From: Inia geoffrensis
Taxonomy: Eukaryota; Chordata; Mammalia; Artiodactyla; Iniidae
Length of the DNA stretch: 64,000 nucleotides
NCBI GenBank assembly: GCA_036417435.1
Contig: CM070907.1
Location: 57,086,001-57,150,000, forward strand
Direction of reading: 5' to 3'
In this document: piece after piece, positions 54,259 through 64,000 of the stretch
Layout: the number at the start of each line of letters is the position of its first letter
Numbering within the stretch: the first letter of the stretch is position 1
Notes under the pieces: model-generated
The model's input: only the letters and a program-made list of their open reading frames with translations
The model's database searches: none
Told to the model about the DNA's origin: nothing
Program-made: the position numbers and the translations under genes

Positions 54259-54730
54259 CATTCATTCACCCATTTGTTGGCTTATTCTCTCATTCATTCA
54301 TTTCTGCATGAATGCATTCAACAGTTCATTCATGTATTCATTCATTCGCTCCTCCTTGCATAAATTCATTTATGTATTCCTGTATTCCTTCACTCTTATA
54401 TGTTCAGTCTATTTAATATTCATTCATTCGTGAATGCATTATTGAATCATTAATTCACTCATTCATTGACATATTTATTCATTCGCCTATTAATCCATTC
54501 ATTAATGGATTAATTAATGCACTCCATCAAGGTGCATGCATGCATTTTTGGATATGTACAGCATTCACTTTTTCTTACGTGTGCTTAATCCTACACCCAC
54601 CCAGTCATTTATTCATTCAATCATTTCCAAATTCATTTATTCAGAAATATGCTGTCCATTAATTTATATGTTCAGTTATTTATGGATTCATTTATTTAAC
54701 TCTCCATCCATTGAACACGCATCTTAAGTG
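54259..54730 (+). repeat. Degenerate (ATTC)n tetranucleotide array, about 0.47 kb
   Basis: Dozens of attcattc/cattcatt units, interspersed with gaatgcattcat and ttaatggattaat variants, run for roughly 470 bp. Frequent interruptions indicate an old array that has stopped slipping. The 63-codon frame inside is an artefact. Confidence 0.9.
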
Positions 54731-54939
54731 CCTACTACATGCTTGGCAGTGTGGGGGGGAAGTGAGAGGAAAAAGATAGAATCAGGCACCCCTCTTGGCT
54801 TCAAAGAGTCAAGGAGAGTAGACAAAGCTACGAGGAACCATAACGCAAAGAAGAAGTGATGCACGCTAAAAGAGTGGGGTGGAGGAAGGTCAGGGAAAGA
54901 TAGGAGGTCTCAGGGGCCCCCAGGCTGGGGGGCAGCTTG

Positions 54940-55185
54940 GAACATTGGAAAGAGCACTGGGCTGGGTTTCAGTCCCACTGACTTGGCCTTGAATCTTGCT
55001 ATGCCATCCGGTGTAGCTTTACCCCAGTTAATGAACCTCTCTGAATCTCAGTTTTCTTACTTGTAAAGTAGGGAGGAGGCAGGTGTACCTCACCACGTGG
55101 TTGGCAAGACTAAATGAGGTAGTTGATATCAGGTGCCTCACACAGTTTCACAAATGTGCTCAGTAAATAATTATTTTCTTTCTCC
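54940..55185 (+). mobile_element. MIR SINE, near full length
   Basis: ggaaagagcactgggctggg, tgaatcttgctatgccatcc, ttaatgaacctctctgaatc, tcagttttcttacttgtaaa, gactaaatgaggtagttgat and gctcagtaaataattatttt. Confidence 0.85.
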
Positions 55186-55189
55186 TCTA

Positions 55190-55675
55190 CATTTTTTTCA
55201 AACTTTTGTCAGCAAGTTTATATTTCCCTTCTCTGGGAGGTGGGGAGAGGCGGAAGAAGAGCTTTAGCTCACACAGGGAGCTGGTCTGAGGGCCGAAAGC
55301 CAGTGTTAACCCTGAGAGGTTTCTAGACCTTCCCTAGGGCCCCTGAGAAAGGCTGAGTGAAACTCTCAAATACTCTTTCAAATGTAAAACCTGTCCTGTG
55401 AATCGGCTAAAGGAATCTATTAACGGGATTTGCACAAACCCTCTTCACTGGGTGAAAAGGGATGAAGGATTTTATTGAGAACCCGTGAGATTTGGGGCTG
55501 GGTGCCAGCTGGGGAGGGGTCTGAGAGGTGGGGTGCTGGGTGTACCCCTGGAGGTCTGTGGTCCAGGGGGGAAGGGAGGGAGCTACATTTCCGGAGCAAC
55601 CCACTGTCTTGTTGAGACCTTGTGTAGATGTTGTCTGTCCCTTATCTGGCTTGTTTCTGAAAGTGGCCTCGTAAG
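55190..55675. other. Unassigned non-coding stretch
   Basis: No repeat or gene recognised. Confidence 0.4.
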
Positions 55676-55790
55676 CCACATGTTATTACAAATGAGGAAA
55701 CGAAAAGGCTCAGCAGTTTGCTCAAGGTCACACAACTAGTAAGTGGTAGAAGCAGAATTTAAATGCAGGTCTATCTGATTCCAGAACCTC
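55676..55790 (-). mobile_element. MIR fragment, antisense
   Basis: ttacaaatgaggaaacgaaa, ctcaaggtcacacaactagt, aagtggtagaagcagaattt and aatgcaggtctatctgattc. Confidence 0.8.
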
Positions 55791-55799
55791 AGGTTGTAT

Positions 55800-56275
55800 G
55801 GGCTGTAACGTGTTCCACCCCGAAGACTTCCACCCTCTGTGGACATTTTTTTTAAACATCCGTCTAATTGGGGTATGAACGGCTATTGTCCAAAGATTCT
55901 TTACTATCATTTCTAACTGACACTTGAAATGTGACCAGAAAGAGGCCACACCTTCAAAGGGAGTAAATGAGAGTCTTTATTTTAGAGCCATACACAGTAT
56001 GTGTTACATAGTATATCTTGTTTTCATTTAAAAAATATTTTTAGCTGTGAGGAAATAAAAATATCATGCCGAACACAAAAGGTTTCATGGTTTCCCATTC
56101 TGCTCCAAGGTAGGGGGTCCGGGTCTGTGGCTGTCTTGGCAGTACTGGTTGCATAGCCCAGGCTTGCAGGGGAAAATGAAGAATGTGGAGGGTTCAGAGC
56201 TGCTATTCCAGACATGTGAGCACAGGTACGGCAGGGGCACAGAGCAGTCAGAATCCTGGGTCACAATCGAGGAGG
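55800..56275. other. Unassigned non-coding stretch
   Basis: No repeat or gene recognised. Confidence 0.4.
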
Positions 56276-56280
56276 GCCAG

Positions 56281-56906
56281 TGTTCTGGGCTGAATTGTGT
56301 CCGCCACCGTTCACATGTTGCAGCCCTCATGCCCAGGACCTCAGAACGTGACTGTATTTGGAGATAGGGCCTTTATAGAAGTAATTAAGTGAAAATGGGC
56401 CCTGACCCAATCTGACCGGTGTCCTTTTAAAAAGAGGAGATCAGGGCTTCCCTGGTGGCGCAGTGGTTGACAGTCCACCTGCTGATGCAGGGGACACGGG
56501 TTCGTGCCCCGGTCCGGGAGGATCCCACATGCCGCGGAGCGGCTGGGCCCGTAAGCCACGGCCACTGAGCCTGCGCGTCCGGAGCCTGTGCTCCGCAAAG
56601 GGAGAGGCCACAGCAGTGAGAGGCCCGGGTACCGCTAAAAAAAAAAAAAAGAAAAAAAAAGAAGAGGAGATCAGGACATACAGGGAGGGAGATGCCAGGG
56701 GCACGCCCAGAAGGATGAGCATGTGAAGAGGCAGCAAGAGGACGGCTGCCTGCAAGCCAAGCAGGGGCGCCTCAGAAGAATCCAACCCTGTTGACACCTT
56801 GATCTTGGACTTCTAACCTCCAGTACTGTGAGAAAATAATCTTCTGATGTTTCAGCCTGTGCTTTTTGTTATTTGTCACAGCAGCCCTTGCAAACTAGTA
56901 TATCCA
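56281..56906 (+). mobile_element. MaLR-type LTR (MLT1/MST-like), split by a SINE
   Basis: Sense order: gggctgaattgtgtccgcca, gacctcagaacgtgactgta, tttggagatagggcctttat, and gaccggtgtccttttaaaaa. After the SINE: gagcatgtgaagaggcagca, cagaagaatccaaccctgtt, gacaccttgatcttggactt, ctaacctccagtactgtgag and gcagcccttgcaaactagta. It is a solo LTR of a non-autonomous ERVL-related family; no internal coding part is present. CHR-type SINE copy 10 interrupts it. Confidence 0.9.
56445..56661 (+). mobile_element. CHR-type SINE, copy 10, inside a MaLR LTR
   Basis: Sense copy with intact B box; A tail interrupted by a G. Perfect 13-bp target-site duplication aagaggagatcag at 56,432-56,444 and 56,662-56,674, taken from the LTR itself. 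Confidence 0.96.
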
Positions 56907-57724
56907 AGGAGCATCTGTGTTTGGGGGGATTAGGAACAGCTGTTGTTGGTAATGAGTAGGGAAGTTCTTCGGTATTTTCACAATTACTGCAACCATTCTG
57001 GGGCATACCTCTGAGTCCTCAGGAACCATAGTGATAGAGATCAGGAAGAGGGCCTTAGACCCCCGATTATTGGTCAGAAGAGACATTCCAAGTTGCTAGA
57101 GACCCAGTGTCACTGGGAGAGAGAGGGGTGTGAGGTGTGAGCACTGGCTCCCCCCATGGAGGGTTCCGGAAGGCTCAGATTTCACGAGGGAAGGAATTAC
57201 GAAGGCACGGTTTCCTGACAAAGGCGTAGGATTGAGAACACGTGTCTAATTTTATTCCCTTGGACAGTGCACTACAGTTTTTGAAAAAGGCATAATCCGA
57301 TGAAGACAGAAGGAAGAGAAGGTAACAGCAGCATGTGAGCAGCTGGAAAGCAGGCGAAAAAGAGGCTGGAGGGAGCCTGACCCCAAGTCAGTGGTGGGGA
57401 GACCTGCCAGTTGGCGTGACCCCCAGCAGAACCCGTAAACAGCCCAGGGATGGGCAGCTCAGGGACTTCTGGACTCGGGGGGGAGGGGAGCAGTGAGCCC
57501 CCCAGACCCCCTGCCTTGCTGCACATTTCCTAGAGGTGGTCCCTCCGCCACCTGGCAGACACGCGGATTTACTTTCTGGAGAGAAAGCACGTTCAACAGG
57601 GTTTGTCTGAACTGAAGGACAACAGGTAGGTTGAGGCAGAGCCCTATACCGAACATAAAAAGATGTGGAGGGCGTCTCTGCACAAGGCAGGTCAAGGCCA
57701 TCCCCGCTGCCAGCTCTCAGCGCC
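56907..57724. other. Unassigned DNA between two LTRs
   Basis: No repeat or gene recognised; no retroviral internal sequence is seen. Confidence 0.4.
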
Positions 57725-58165
57725 AGGCTGCTATAATTACCAAACAACACAGATTTATTGTTTTACAGTTCTGGAGATCAGAAGTGTGCAACTGGTTTCA
57801 GACTAAACTATGGTCAAGGTGGCAGTAGGGCTGTGTTCCTTCTGGATGCCCAAGGGGAGATTCTGTTTCCCTGCCTTTCTAGCTTCTAGAAGCTGCCCAC
57901 ATTCCTTGGCCCATAGCCCCTTACCACTCTGGCCTCTTCTTCCATAGTCACATCTCCTGTTTTGATTCTGAGTCTTTTGCCTCCTTATTATAAGGATCAT
58001 TATGATAAGAGTGGGCCCACTGGATAACACAGGTTAATCTCCCCGTCTCAAGATCCTTAACTTGATGACAACTGCAAAGTTCCCTTTGACGTGTAAGGTA
58101 ACATACTCGCAGGTTCTGAGGATTAGCACTTGGACATCTTTGGGGGACCATTCGTGTGCCAACCA
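57725..58165 (-). mobile_element. MaLR-type LTR, antisense
   Basis: Inverted LTR order: caacacagatttattgtttt, acagttctggagatcagaag, ggcagtagggctgtgttcct, ctggcctcttcttccatagt, aagagtgggcccactggata, and tctttgggggaccattcgtg. It lies opposite in orientation to the LTR at 56.3 kb, so the two are independent solo LTRs and not the ends of one provirus. Confidence 0.75.
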
Positions 58166-58349
58166 CACACGGCACCGGAAGGATCTTCTCTGGAGAATCT
58201 CACTAGTTCCAAGAAGAAAGAAGTAGAAGGACCGATGATAGGGGTTCCCAACACATGGCTCAGCCGGCTCTCCCCACGGTGGCTTTCACAATGGCAAACA
58301 CCACCTGTACGTCCAGCCAGCCTTTTATCTCCAGTTCTTAGATACTGCC

Positions 58350-59250
58350 AGACAGCTGAGGAGAGCCTCTAGCACGAAAGGTGGAGACCAAAACAAACAG
58401 AGAAAAAGGGCTTGGAGGAGATGGAGTCCATGGAGGGAGCAGAAAACATGAGAAAAAAAAACTTTCAGGGAAACTGCCCTCGTTAGGAGAAAGATAAAGT
58501 TGAGGAGATCTCCTGGGAAGTAGAGCAAAAATAAAAACAAAAAAAATCTCAAGGAAATGGAAAGTATGGGAGAAAAGATAAGTAAATTAGAGAAGACAGG
58601 AGGTTCCATATCTAAATAATAGGAATTCACAAAGAGAAATCACAGGAAATGAGTAAGGACATCATCAATAAAATAATTCAAGAATATTTCCCAGGATTGA
58701 AGGACATGGGTTTTCAGATTTAAAGGCCCACTGAGTGCCTAGAAGAGTGGATGAAAGCACATTTGCTCGAGGCAAATCACTGTGGGATTTCACAACACTG
58801 CAGACAAAGAGATCTTACAACTTTCCAGAGACAAGTGAGAGCCAGACAAGGGATGAGGGATGTAAAAGTCTTTGCATTGCTCAGTGGCAGCTCTGGGAAC
58901 TGAAGACAGAGGAGCAATGCCTTCCAAGTTCTGAAGGAGTTGCTTCCAACACAGAACTCTACGTGAGAGTGTGGGATAAAGACATTGTTAAATACTCAAG
59001 ACTTCAAAGCATTTTTCCCCTTCCACGTACCTTGTCTCAGAAAGCTACTGGAGGATGTCTTCCCCCCAAACAAGGGAGTAACCAAGAAAAAGGAAAAGAT
59101 GCGAAACTGGAAATAGGGGATCCAATAGAGGAGATGGGAGAAGGGTGAGGCCAGGAAGGCAGCAGTGTGCCAGGTATAGAGGAGGACAGTCCAGACTAGA
59201 GTAGGTTACAAGGTCCAGGAGAGAATCTGCATCCTGCTCTCAGCCCCGCC
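58350..59250 (+). mobile_element. Old L1/HAL1-like ORF1 remnant
   Basis: Sense order: gtagagcaaaaataaaaaca, ggaattcacaaagagaaatc, taattcaagaatatttccca-like, caggattgaaggacatgggt, gcccactgagtgcctagaag, ggagcaatgccttccaagtt, agaaagctactggaggatgt and caagggagtaaccaagaaaa. I recall this order as the ORF1 end of an ancient L1-lineage or HAL1 element. Frame 58,735-59,148 (137 codons) is a shifted, decayed reading and not a gene. Confidence 0.55.
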
Positions 59251-59254
59251 TGGC

Positions 59255-60275
59255 CAGGGGCATGTAAGGAGCTATCTCCCTACCAGTAGATGAGTCTAGA
59301 GTTAGTTTTACTGCCAAAGACCATGGCAATGGTTTTCCAGGGTGAGCCCACACCTATGTGGCCTCATTCTCTCAGCCTTTCTCCATTTTCCAGCTCCCTC
59401 TTTACTGCCCTGCCTCAGTTTACCCTCCAGCATTCTAGGTCCCCGCTGCCCCACACCCTACACATCTGACTGGGATCCTGCTTCCCTGACATCTTTCTCA
59501 GTTTTTGCCAGTCTTTTCCTTGGGGAAGGTCTGGAGGCTGCTTCCTGGGCTCCCAGCCATGTCTGGGCAGCTTACTGGGGACTGGGATGTTGCTTCTTGG
59601 GGCTGGCACTCCACAGGCTCATCCACCTACTTGCCAAGGAACAACCCATCTATCCTGACACCCTCTGGCTAATGCACGCTGGACTGGACTCTCCCCCTTC
59701 CTCAGGATTATCCTCTAAAAACAAGTCTCCCCAGCTCATACTCTGCACTGTCAAGTTCTCTTCCTTCATCCCATGATCCAGCGTGCTGACAGGTGTGTGA
59801 GCAGGGAATGACATAGCCCAGGATGTTTTGTGCCAGAGCCTTTCAACGTAGAACACCACTGCCTTTTAGGATTGGTTTCCTCCTCCTGCTGGCTCCAAAA
59901 CCAGGACCCGAAGATGAGGCTAAGCGAGCAAATGAAGAGACTCAGTCCATTGTTGCCTGGCTATGCCTTCACCCTTTGCCCCCTACCAAAAAAGTACATT
60001 TGAACACAGAGATTGATAGTGATTTTTGTTATAGGGGTAAACTTGAATCTACTCTAATTTTAAAAAGCAAATAATTAGCAAATATCAATCGGATGGTGTT
60101 ACGAGCTATCATTAGTAAAAATTGCTTATATATACTTCACTGCAGATCATGACACACTAGTGTAAATAGTGGTCAATCACTGGTTTCTCAGAAAAAGGCC
60201 AAACTCTCTTCCTCTTCTATTCCATGGTTTTCCCAGAAAGACACCTATCACTTGGAGAAAGGGTGGGGGTCATAG
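59255..60275. other. Unassigned non-coding stretch
   Basis: A possible L2-like order (ctccctctttactgccctgc and similar) lies in 59,340-59,780. The 144-codon frame there is not recognised. No confident gene or repeat. Confidence 0.35.
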
Positions 60276-60279
60276 AATG

Positions 60280-60410
60280 GTATTCAAAAGTGCTAGTGGA
60301 AATCAGTTTCAAGGAACATTCATTGCACACTTGCCATGAGCCAGACATTGAGCTACAGTCTTTAAAATACTCCATCTGATTAAATAAGGGAGATGGTAGC
60401 ACCCAGAATT
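60280..60410 (-). mobile_element. MIR-like fragment, antisense
   Basis: ggaacattcattgcacactt, gccatgagccagacattgag and aaatactccatctgattaaa, the 5' half of an antisense MIR. Confidence 0.5.
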
Positions 60411-60594
60411 CTTATTATGAATTATAGCCACCCATAAACTGGGCATCATGCAAAAGTCCCTTGGTCACCCCTCCTTTTCTGCACCAGTAAAATGGGAATG
60501 ACATTTTCCAGCCCAGCCTACTCTACGAGGCAAAGGACCTTATCACCCTGCAGGAGCCCTAAAGTGCCTCACAAGTATTGCTGCTGAAATGATT

Positions 60595-60700
60595 CTTCCT
60601 CATGAAACAGCACTTCACAGGTTGGAAAGCATTTCATATCGATTATGTATTTTATCCTCCCAACATCCCAGGAAGGTAGGCTGGGATTAGAACTTCTCTA
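60595..60700 (-). mobile_element. MIR-like fragment, antisense
   Basis: gcacttcacaggttggaaag, catttcatatcgattatgta and tttatcctcccaacatccca. Confidence 0.4.
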
Positions 60701-60869
60701 GTATTTTTGGCAGTGCCCCCCATCAGAAAGGGGAAAGTATGGTGTTGACCCAGTGTCATCAGCATTTGGAATCTACCAGGTATGACTTGAGTTTTTTCAG
60801 CGTAAATTTTATTATTTAAGAAGTGTTCTACATAAGGATACTAACACATGAGTAGGGTTAGTCTGTTCT

Positions 60870-60995
60870 CCTTGGCAGACCACGGGCTCCCTACCAAGGA
60901 CTGTATCTCACTCAGCTCAGTGTCCCCAGAGATGAATCTAGCACCTGGAAAAGAAGACGGCTCAGGTGTGCTCCTGAATTAATCAATGAATGGAT
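60870..60995 (+). mobile_element. L2-like 3' end
   Basis: gcagaccacgggctccctac, ctgtatctcactcagctcag, tgtccccagagatgaatcta, gcacctggaaaagaagacgg and aattaatcaatgaatggatt. Confidence 0.6.
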
Positions 60996-60999
60996 TCCC

Positions 61000-61735
61000 A
61001 TTCATGTCCATACAGGAGATTGCCCTGGTGGCCAAAAAGTGCTATCACAGCCATCTGAGACTGGGCTGCCTCCCAATGTAATGAATACAAGATAAAAAGT
61101 TCCCAGAATAAAAACTGGAATTGTAAACTGGGAAGGGAATAGATTAAAATATATATGTAATTTAAACATATGAACATATGTTGTATTTAATTAAGATCAA
61201 CAATAAGCAAATGAGAAGCTGTGTCTATGTTGACATCTCAGTTCTTACCATAATTTTTGATGAACTTATATTTCCTCATTATGAGTCTTGAGATATTAAA
61301 GGGGCTTTTTAAAGGGAGCGAAATCCTGAGAATTTGCAAGTAAAACAACAAACACAGCACAATTTTCCACTTAACAAAATTTAAAAGATATCGTTTTTAC
61401 TTAACCAACTAAACAGGAATCAGCTGCATTAATTAAGTGCTCAAACATGGAATGACCAATAGCAGCGTCAACACAGACCCTTCCCCTACACTGCTGGTCA
61501 TAATGGGCCTTTCATCTGATTGACATTAGTGAGCATATAGCAAACAACAGCAAATTTCACTAAGGCCTGGAGGCTAAAGTAATTGTGCTCTAGAATTTTG
61601 GTCAGAGGCTGTAAATAAAGGATCATATTATTTTCACAAAAGTAAATTCTTTCCTGGACCAAATATCTTTCTCATCTATTAAATGGCAATGAATATAATT
61701 CAACACTACTGACAGTGAGAAGTTGCTCATTTAAC
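61000..61735. other. Unique AT-rich stretch, possible conserved non-coding element
   Basis: No repeat recognised. Within 61,250-61,640 lie a ctgattgacatt motif (PBX/MEIS-like tgattgac core) near 61,517, a gcattaattaag homeodomain-like core near 61,427, and a ccaatagcagcg string. Enhancer status is inference. Confidence 0.25.
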
Positions 61736-61739
61736 AAAA

Positions 61740-61885
61740 GTTTTTGTGGAATCGGCTTGATGACCTTGAACAAGTTATTTATTGTCTCTCAATTTGTTTC
61801 CTCACCTGTAAAATGAGAATAATAGTAATAATAATAATATCTGCTTACAAGGGGAGCTCTGAGGATTATGAAGGTACAGAAAATG
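61740..61885 (+). mobile_element. MIR fragment with (AAT)n run
   Basis: gatgaccttgaacaagttat, tctctcaatttgtttcctca, cctgtaaaatgagaataata, then an (ataat)n run and gaggattatgaaggtacaga in sense MIR order. Confidence 0.75.
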
Positions 61886-62000
61886 ATCGGCAGACTTCTA
61901 TCATGGATTGTGTTGAGCAAATGAGGATATTATTTTTGTTATTCCCTTCCAAGTTGAAAACAAATTCTAAAGCTTTTCCTATTGTTCAAAACTTTGGGGT

Positions 62001-62201
62001 GCTTCCCTGGTGGCGCAGTGGTTGAGAGTCCGCCTGCCGATGCAGGGGACGAGAGTTCGTGCCCCGGTCTGGGAAGATCCCACGTGCCGCGGAGCGGCTG
62101 GGCCCGTGAGCCACGGCCGCTGAGCCTGCGCGTCCGGAGCCTGTGCTCCGCAACGGGAGAGGCCACAACGGTGAGAGGCCCACGTACCGCAAAAAAACCA
62201 C
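62001..62201 (+). mobile_element. CHR-type SINE, copy 11, with short tail
   Basis: Sense copy with an 11-bp perfect target-site duplication aactttggggt at 61,990-62,000 and 62,202-62,212. The A tail is only seven A plus ccac. B box slightly altered (agttcgtgcccc). Confidence 0.95.
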
Positions 62202-62214
62202 AACTTTGGGGTTT

Positions 62215-63185
62215 CCTCTTTGGGAATAGCATGCAGGGGTCTCATTTCTAAGCCTCTCACAGAAACTTTCAGGTCTGCTACTCTTCTTCCAGCACCACCT
62301 CAAGGAGAATTTACTGTCTTCACTTAGCCTTTCAGCACATTCACTAGATTGGGCCTCAAATGACTCAAGGTTAGTTTTAAAATTTCAACTGGAAAGGCCA
62401 AAGACTTGCCCTCATTGAGAAGCCTAGAACCAATGTTTTATTGACAACTTGGGGGTAGGGGGGACAGAGGAAGTACTTTCTAGAAGAAAGCTCTCCTTAT
62501 CACTGGCTTTTATTTGACCCTTTGACAACTCTAGAAAAGCTAATTTTTTTGTGTGTTTATTTTGTCCGTTTGGTCACACAGTAAATTTCTGCAGGGAGAT
62601 AAAGAATGGTAGTGAAAGATGTTAGAAGGTTGGAGACATGGAGAAGACACATTCTTTTTGATATTTGACATCTGATATTTGCATTTCAGGCATCAGATTT
62701 GGGAGACTGGAGATGCACATCTCTAGGGGACAGGGCAAGGAATGTTTCCCCTAGTCTGGAACAGGGTCTCCAGTGATCTTAGCAGTCTGTTTTTGTAGTT
62801 TTGAAGCAGCCTTCTAATTAGACATGGGCTGCATGTAGGTGCTGGAAAGGAAGCTGGAAGGGGGCTGGAAGCCAGAAAGTTCTAGCCCTGTGTCTGCCCT
62901 CCTGTGGTGTGGTCTTTGAGCACCGCTTTTTCGATGTCAGTTGAATTATATTTGTAAAATAGTGAGGTCCTTCATGCCCATCCTTTTCACCACCAAGGAC
63001 CCTCTTTTTCTTATTTTCCCCATGGGACTCTATGCTTTGCTAGACTTTGCCTACTCAACAAACAAGATTGAGAAGGTGATTGATACAGAGCTTGTGCAAG
63101 AGCAACTGGAGGCAGACAGATGACCTGGGAGGCAAATTAGCCTTTGGAGGGCAATTCTGTCCCAATGACCGAGATAATACCGATA
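62215..63185. other. Unassigned non-coding stretch
   Basis: No repeat or gene recognised. Confidence 0.4.
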
Positions 63186-63189
63186 ATAA

Positions 63190-63445
63190 TTCTAGCTGCA
63201 CTGACTGCAATCATTTATTAGGCGCTTACCATAGGCCAGACACTCTCTATACATTATCTTATTTAATTCATACCACAAAGTAGGAGAAAGCTGACATTAT
63301 TTCTTCATTTTACAGGTGAGGAAATTGAGGCTTAGGAGTTCGGTAGCTTGCCTGAAGTTACACAGCTAGTGAGGGTCAGAGGAGTGGCTCAGCTCAGGTC
63401 TAACTCCACAGTCTAAGCCCTTAACCACTAGACTCAACTGCCTCT
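63190..63445 (-). mobile_element. MIR SINE, antisense, near full length
   Basis: catttattaggcgcttacca, taggccagacactctctata, cattatcttatttaattcat, cattttacaggtgaggaaat, gcctgaagttacacagctag, and cttaaccactagactcaact, ending with the inverted tRNA-like head. Confidence 0.9.
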
Positions 63446-63509
63446 CAGTTTCAATAGAATAACGTTGCTTGTGTAGGGCTTAGGTTCCCAAGTCAAGAAA
63501 TATGCAGAA

Positions 63510-63688
63510 CAGGGAGATCAGCTCTGTGCTTTGTGACCATCTAGAGGGGTGGGATAGGGAGGGTGGGAGGGAGACGCAAGAGGGAGGAGATATGGGGATG
63601 TATGTATATGTATAGCTGATTCACTTTGTTATACAGTAACACACCATTGTAAAGCAATTATACTCCAATAAAGATGTTAAAAAAAATA
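63510..63688 (+). mobile_element. L1 3' end, strongly 5'-truncated, sense
   Basis: gatcagctctgtgctttgtg, gtgggagggagacgcaagag, gctgattcactttgttatac and cattgtaaagcaattatact end with ccaataaagatgttaaaaaa, the L1 polyadenylation region. About 180 bp long. The flanks aagaaatatgcagaa and aaaaaatatgtggaa may be a worn target-site duplication. It belongs to the same L1 lineage as the antisense copy at 37.6 kb. Confidence 0.85.
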
Positions 63689-63867
63689 TGTGGAAAGCTG
63701 CATAGAGTTATCATTGTCCCAATAGTCCCCTATCATTGTCCCCTAAAGGCATAAGTGTGGCAAGATGCTCACACTACAACTGAGGCCAAATATGGAAGAA
63801 CTGTACCCACTTCAGGTCTGCTCTGGGCACACCTTGTTAGCAGAAGGGTGGGCAGAACTGCTGCCTT

Positions 63868-64000
63868 ATTTAAAATCTTTATAGACATTTCTCCAAAGAA
63901 GACATGCAGATGGCCAATAGGCACGTGAAAAGATGCACAACATTGCAAATTATTAGAGAAATGCAAATCAAAATTACAATGAGGTTTCAGAATGGCCATG
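63868..64000 (+). mobile_element. L1 ORF2 fragment running off the window
   Basis: aatctttatagacatttctc, caaagaagacatgcagatgg, ccaataggcacgtgaaaaga, gaaatgcaaatcaaaattac and aatgaggt are the sense L1 ORF2 C-terminal coding region. After aatgaggt the next ~15 nt usual in L1 (atcacctcacaccag type) are missing, and the sequence resumes at cagaatggcc, so the reading frame is probably broken. Confidence 0.85.

Noticed and set aside
56281..58165. A provirus bounded by the two LTRs
   Set aside because: The LTRs face opposite directions and the 0.8-kb spacer has no gag, pol or env-like sequence.

Overview
This is a window of vertebrate nuclear DNA from a mammal, almost certainly a cetacean (or, less likely, a hippopotamus). 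Eleven copies of one tRNA-derived SINE are present. Each has a 5' end reading gcttccctggtggcgcag, an internal Pol III B box (ggttcgtgcc type), a body of about 190 bp and an A tail, and most have target-site duplications. I recognise this as the CHR/CHR-2 type SINE of whales and hippos. No ruminant BovB-like LINE was noticed. Other repeats are ordinary mammalian ones: young and old L1, L2, MIR, MER5-type hAT fragments, and MaLR LTRs. Nothing bacterial, viral or plasmid-like is present. Open reading frames in such DNA are mostly chance or repeat-derived, so I list almost no CDS.

Layout. 0-8.7 kb: L2 and MIR fragments, four CHR-type SINEs and a CA-rich tract. 8.7-19.4 kb: L2, old L1, MIR and MER5-like fragments with some apparently unique, possibly conserved non-coding DNA. 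19.4-23.9 kb: a large, very GC- and CpG-rich domain with microsatellites and alternating purine-pyrimidine tracts. This is the only clear promoter region, and it carries candidate splice donors on both strands. 23.9-30 kb: MIR, old LINE, L2 and SINE sequence. 30-38 kb: AT-rich, dominated by L1 of several ages, including a fairly young antisense L1 inserted into an older L1 tail. 38-50 kb: MIR/L2 fragments, two SINEs, a probable tail-only retroinsertion at 45.6 kb, and one candidate internal coding exon at 43,174-43,308. 50-64 kb: a 146-nt pure purine tract, MIRs, a degenerate ATTC tetranucleotide array, two MaLR LTRs in opposite orientation (one interrupted by a SINE), an old L1/HAL1-like ORF1 remnant, another SINE and L1 fragments at the right edge.

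How it fits together. The simplest reading is a long intronic or intergenic stretch of one or two genes whose promoter lies in the 19.4-23.9 kb CpG domain. I could not recognise the gene. The candidate exon at 43 kb (+ strand) could belong to a transcript starting from the plus-side donors near 23.4-23.9 kb, but nothing in the sequence proves the connection. I found no previously undescribed system. The points most worth checking are the candidate exon, the two-sided CpG promoter, the tail-only insertion with a 19-bp duplication, the purine mirror tract, and several unique AT-rich stretches that may be conserved enhancers.
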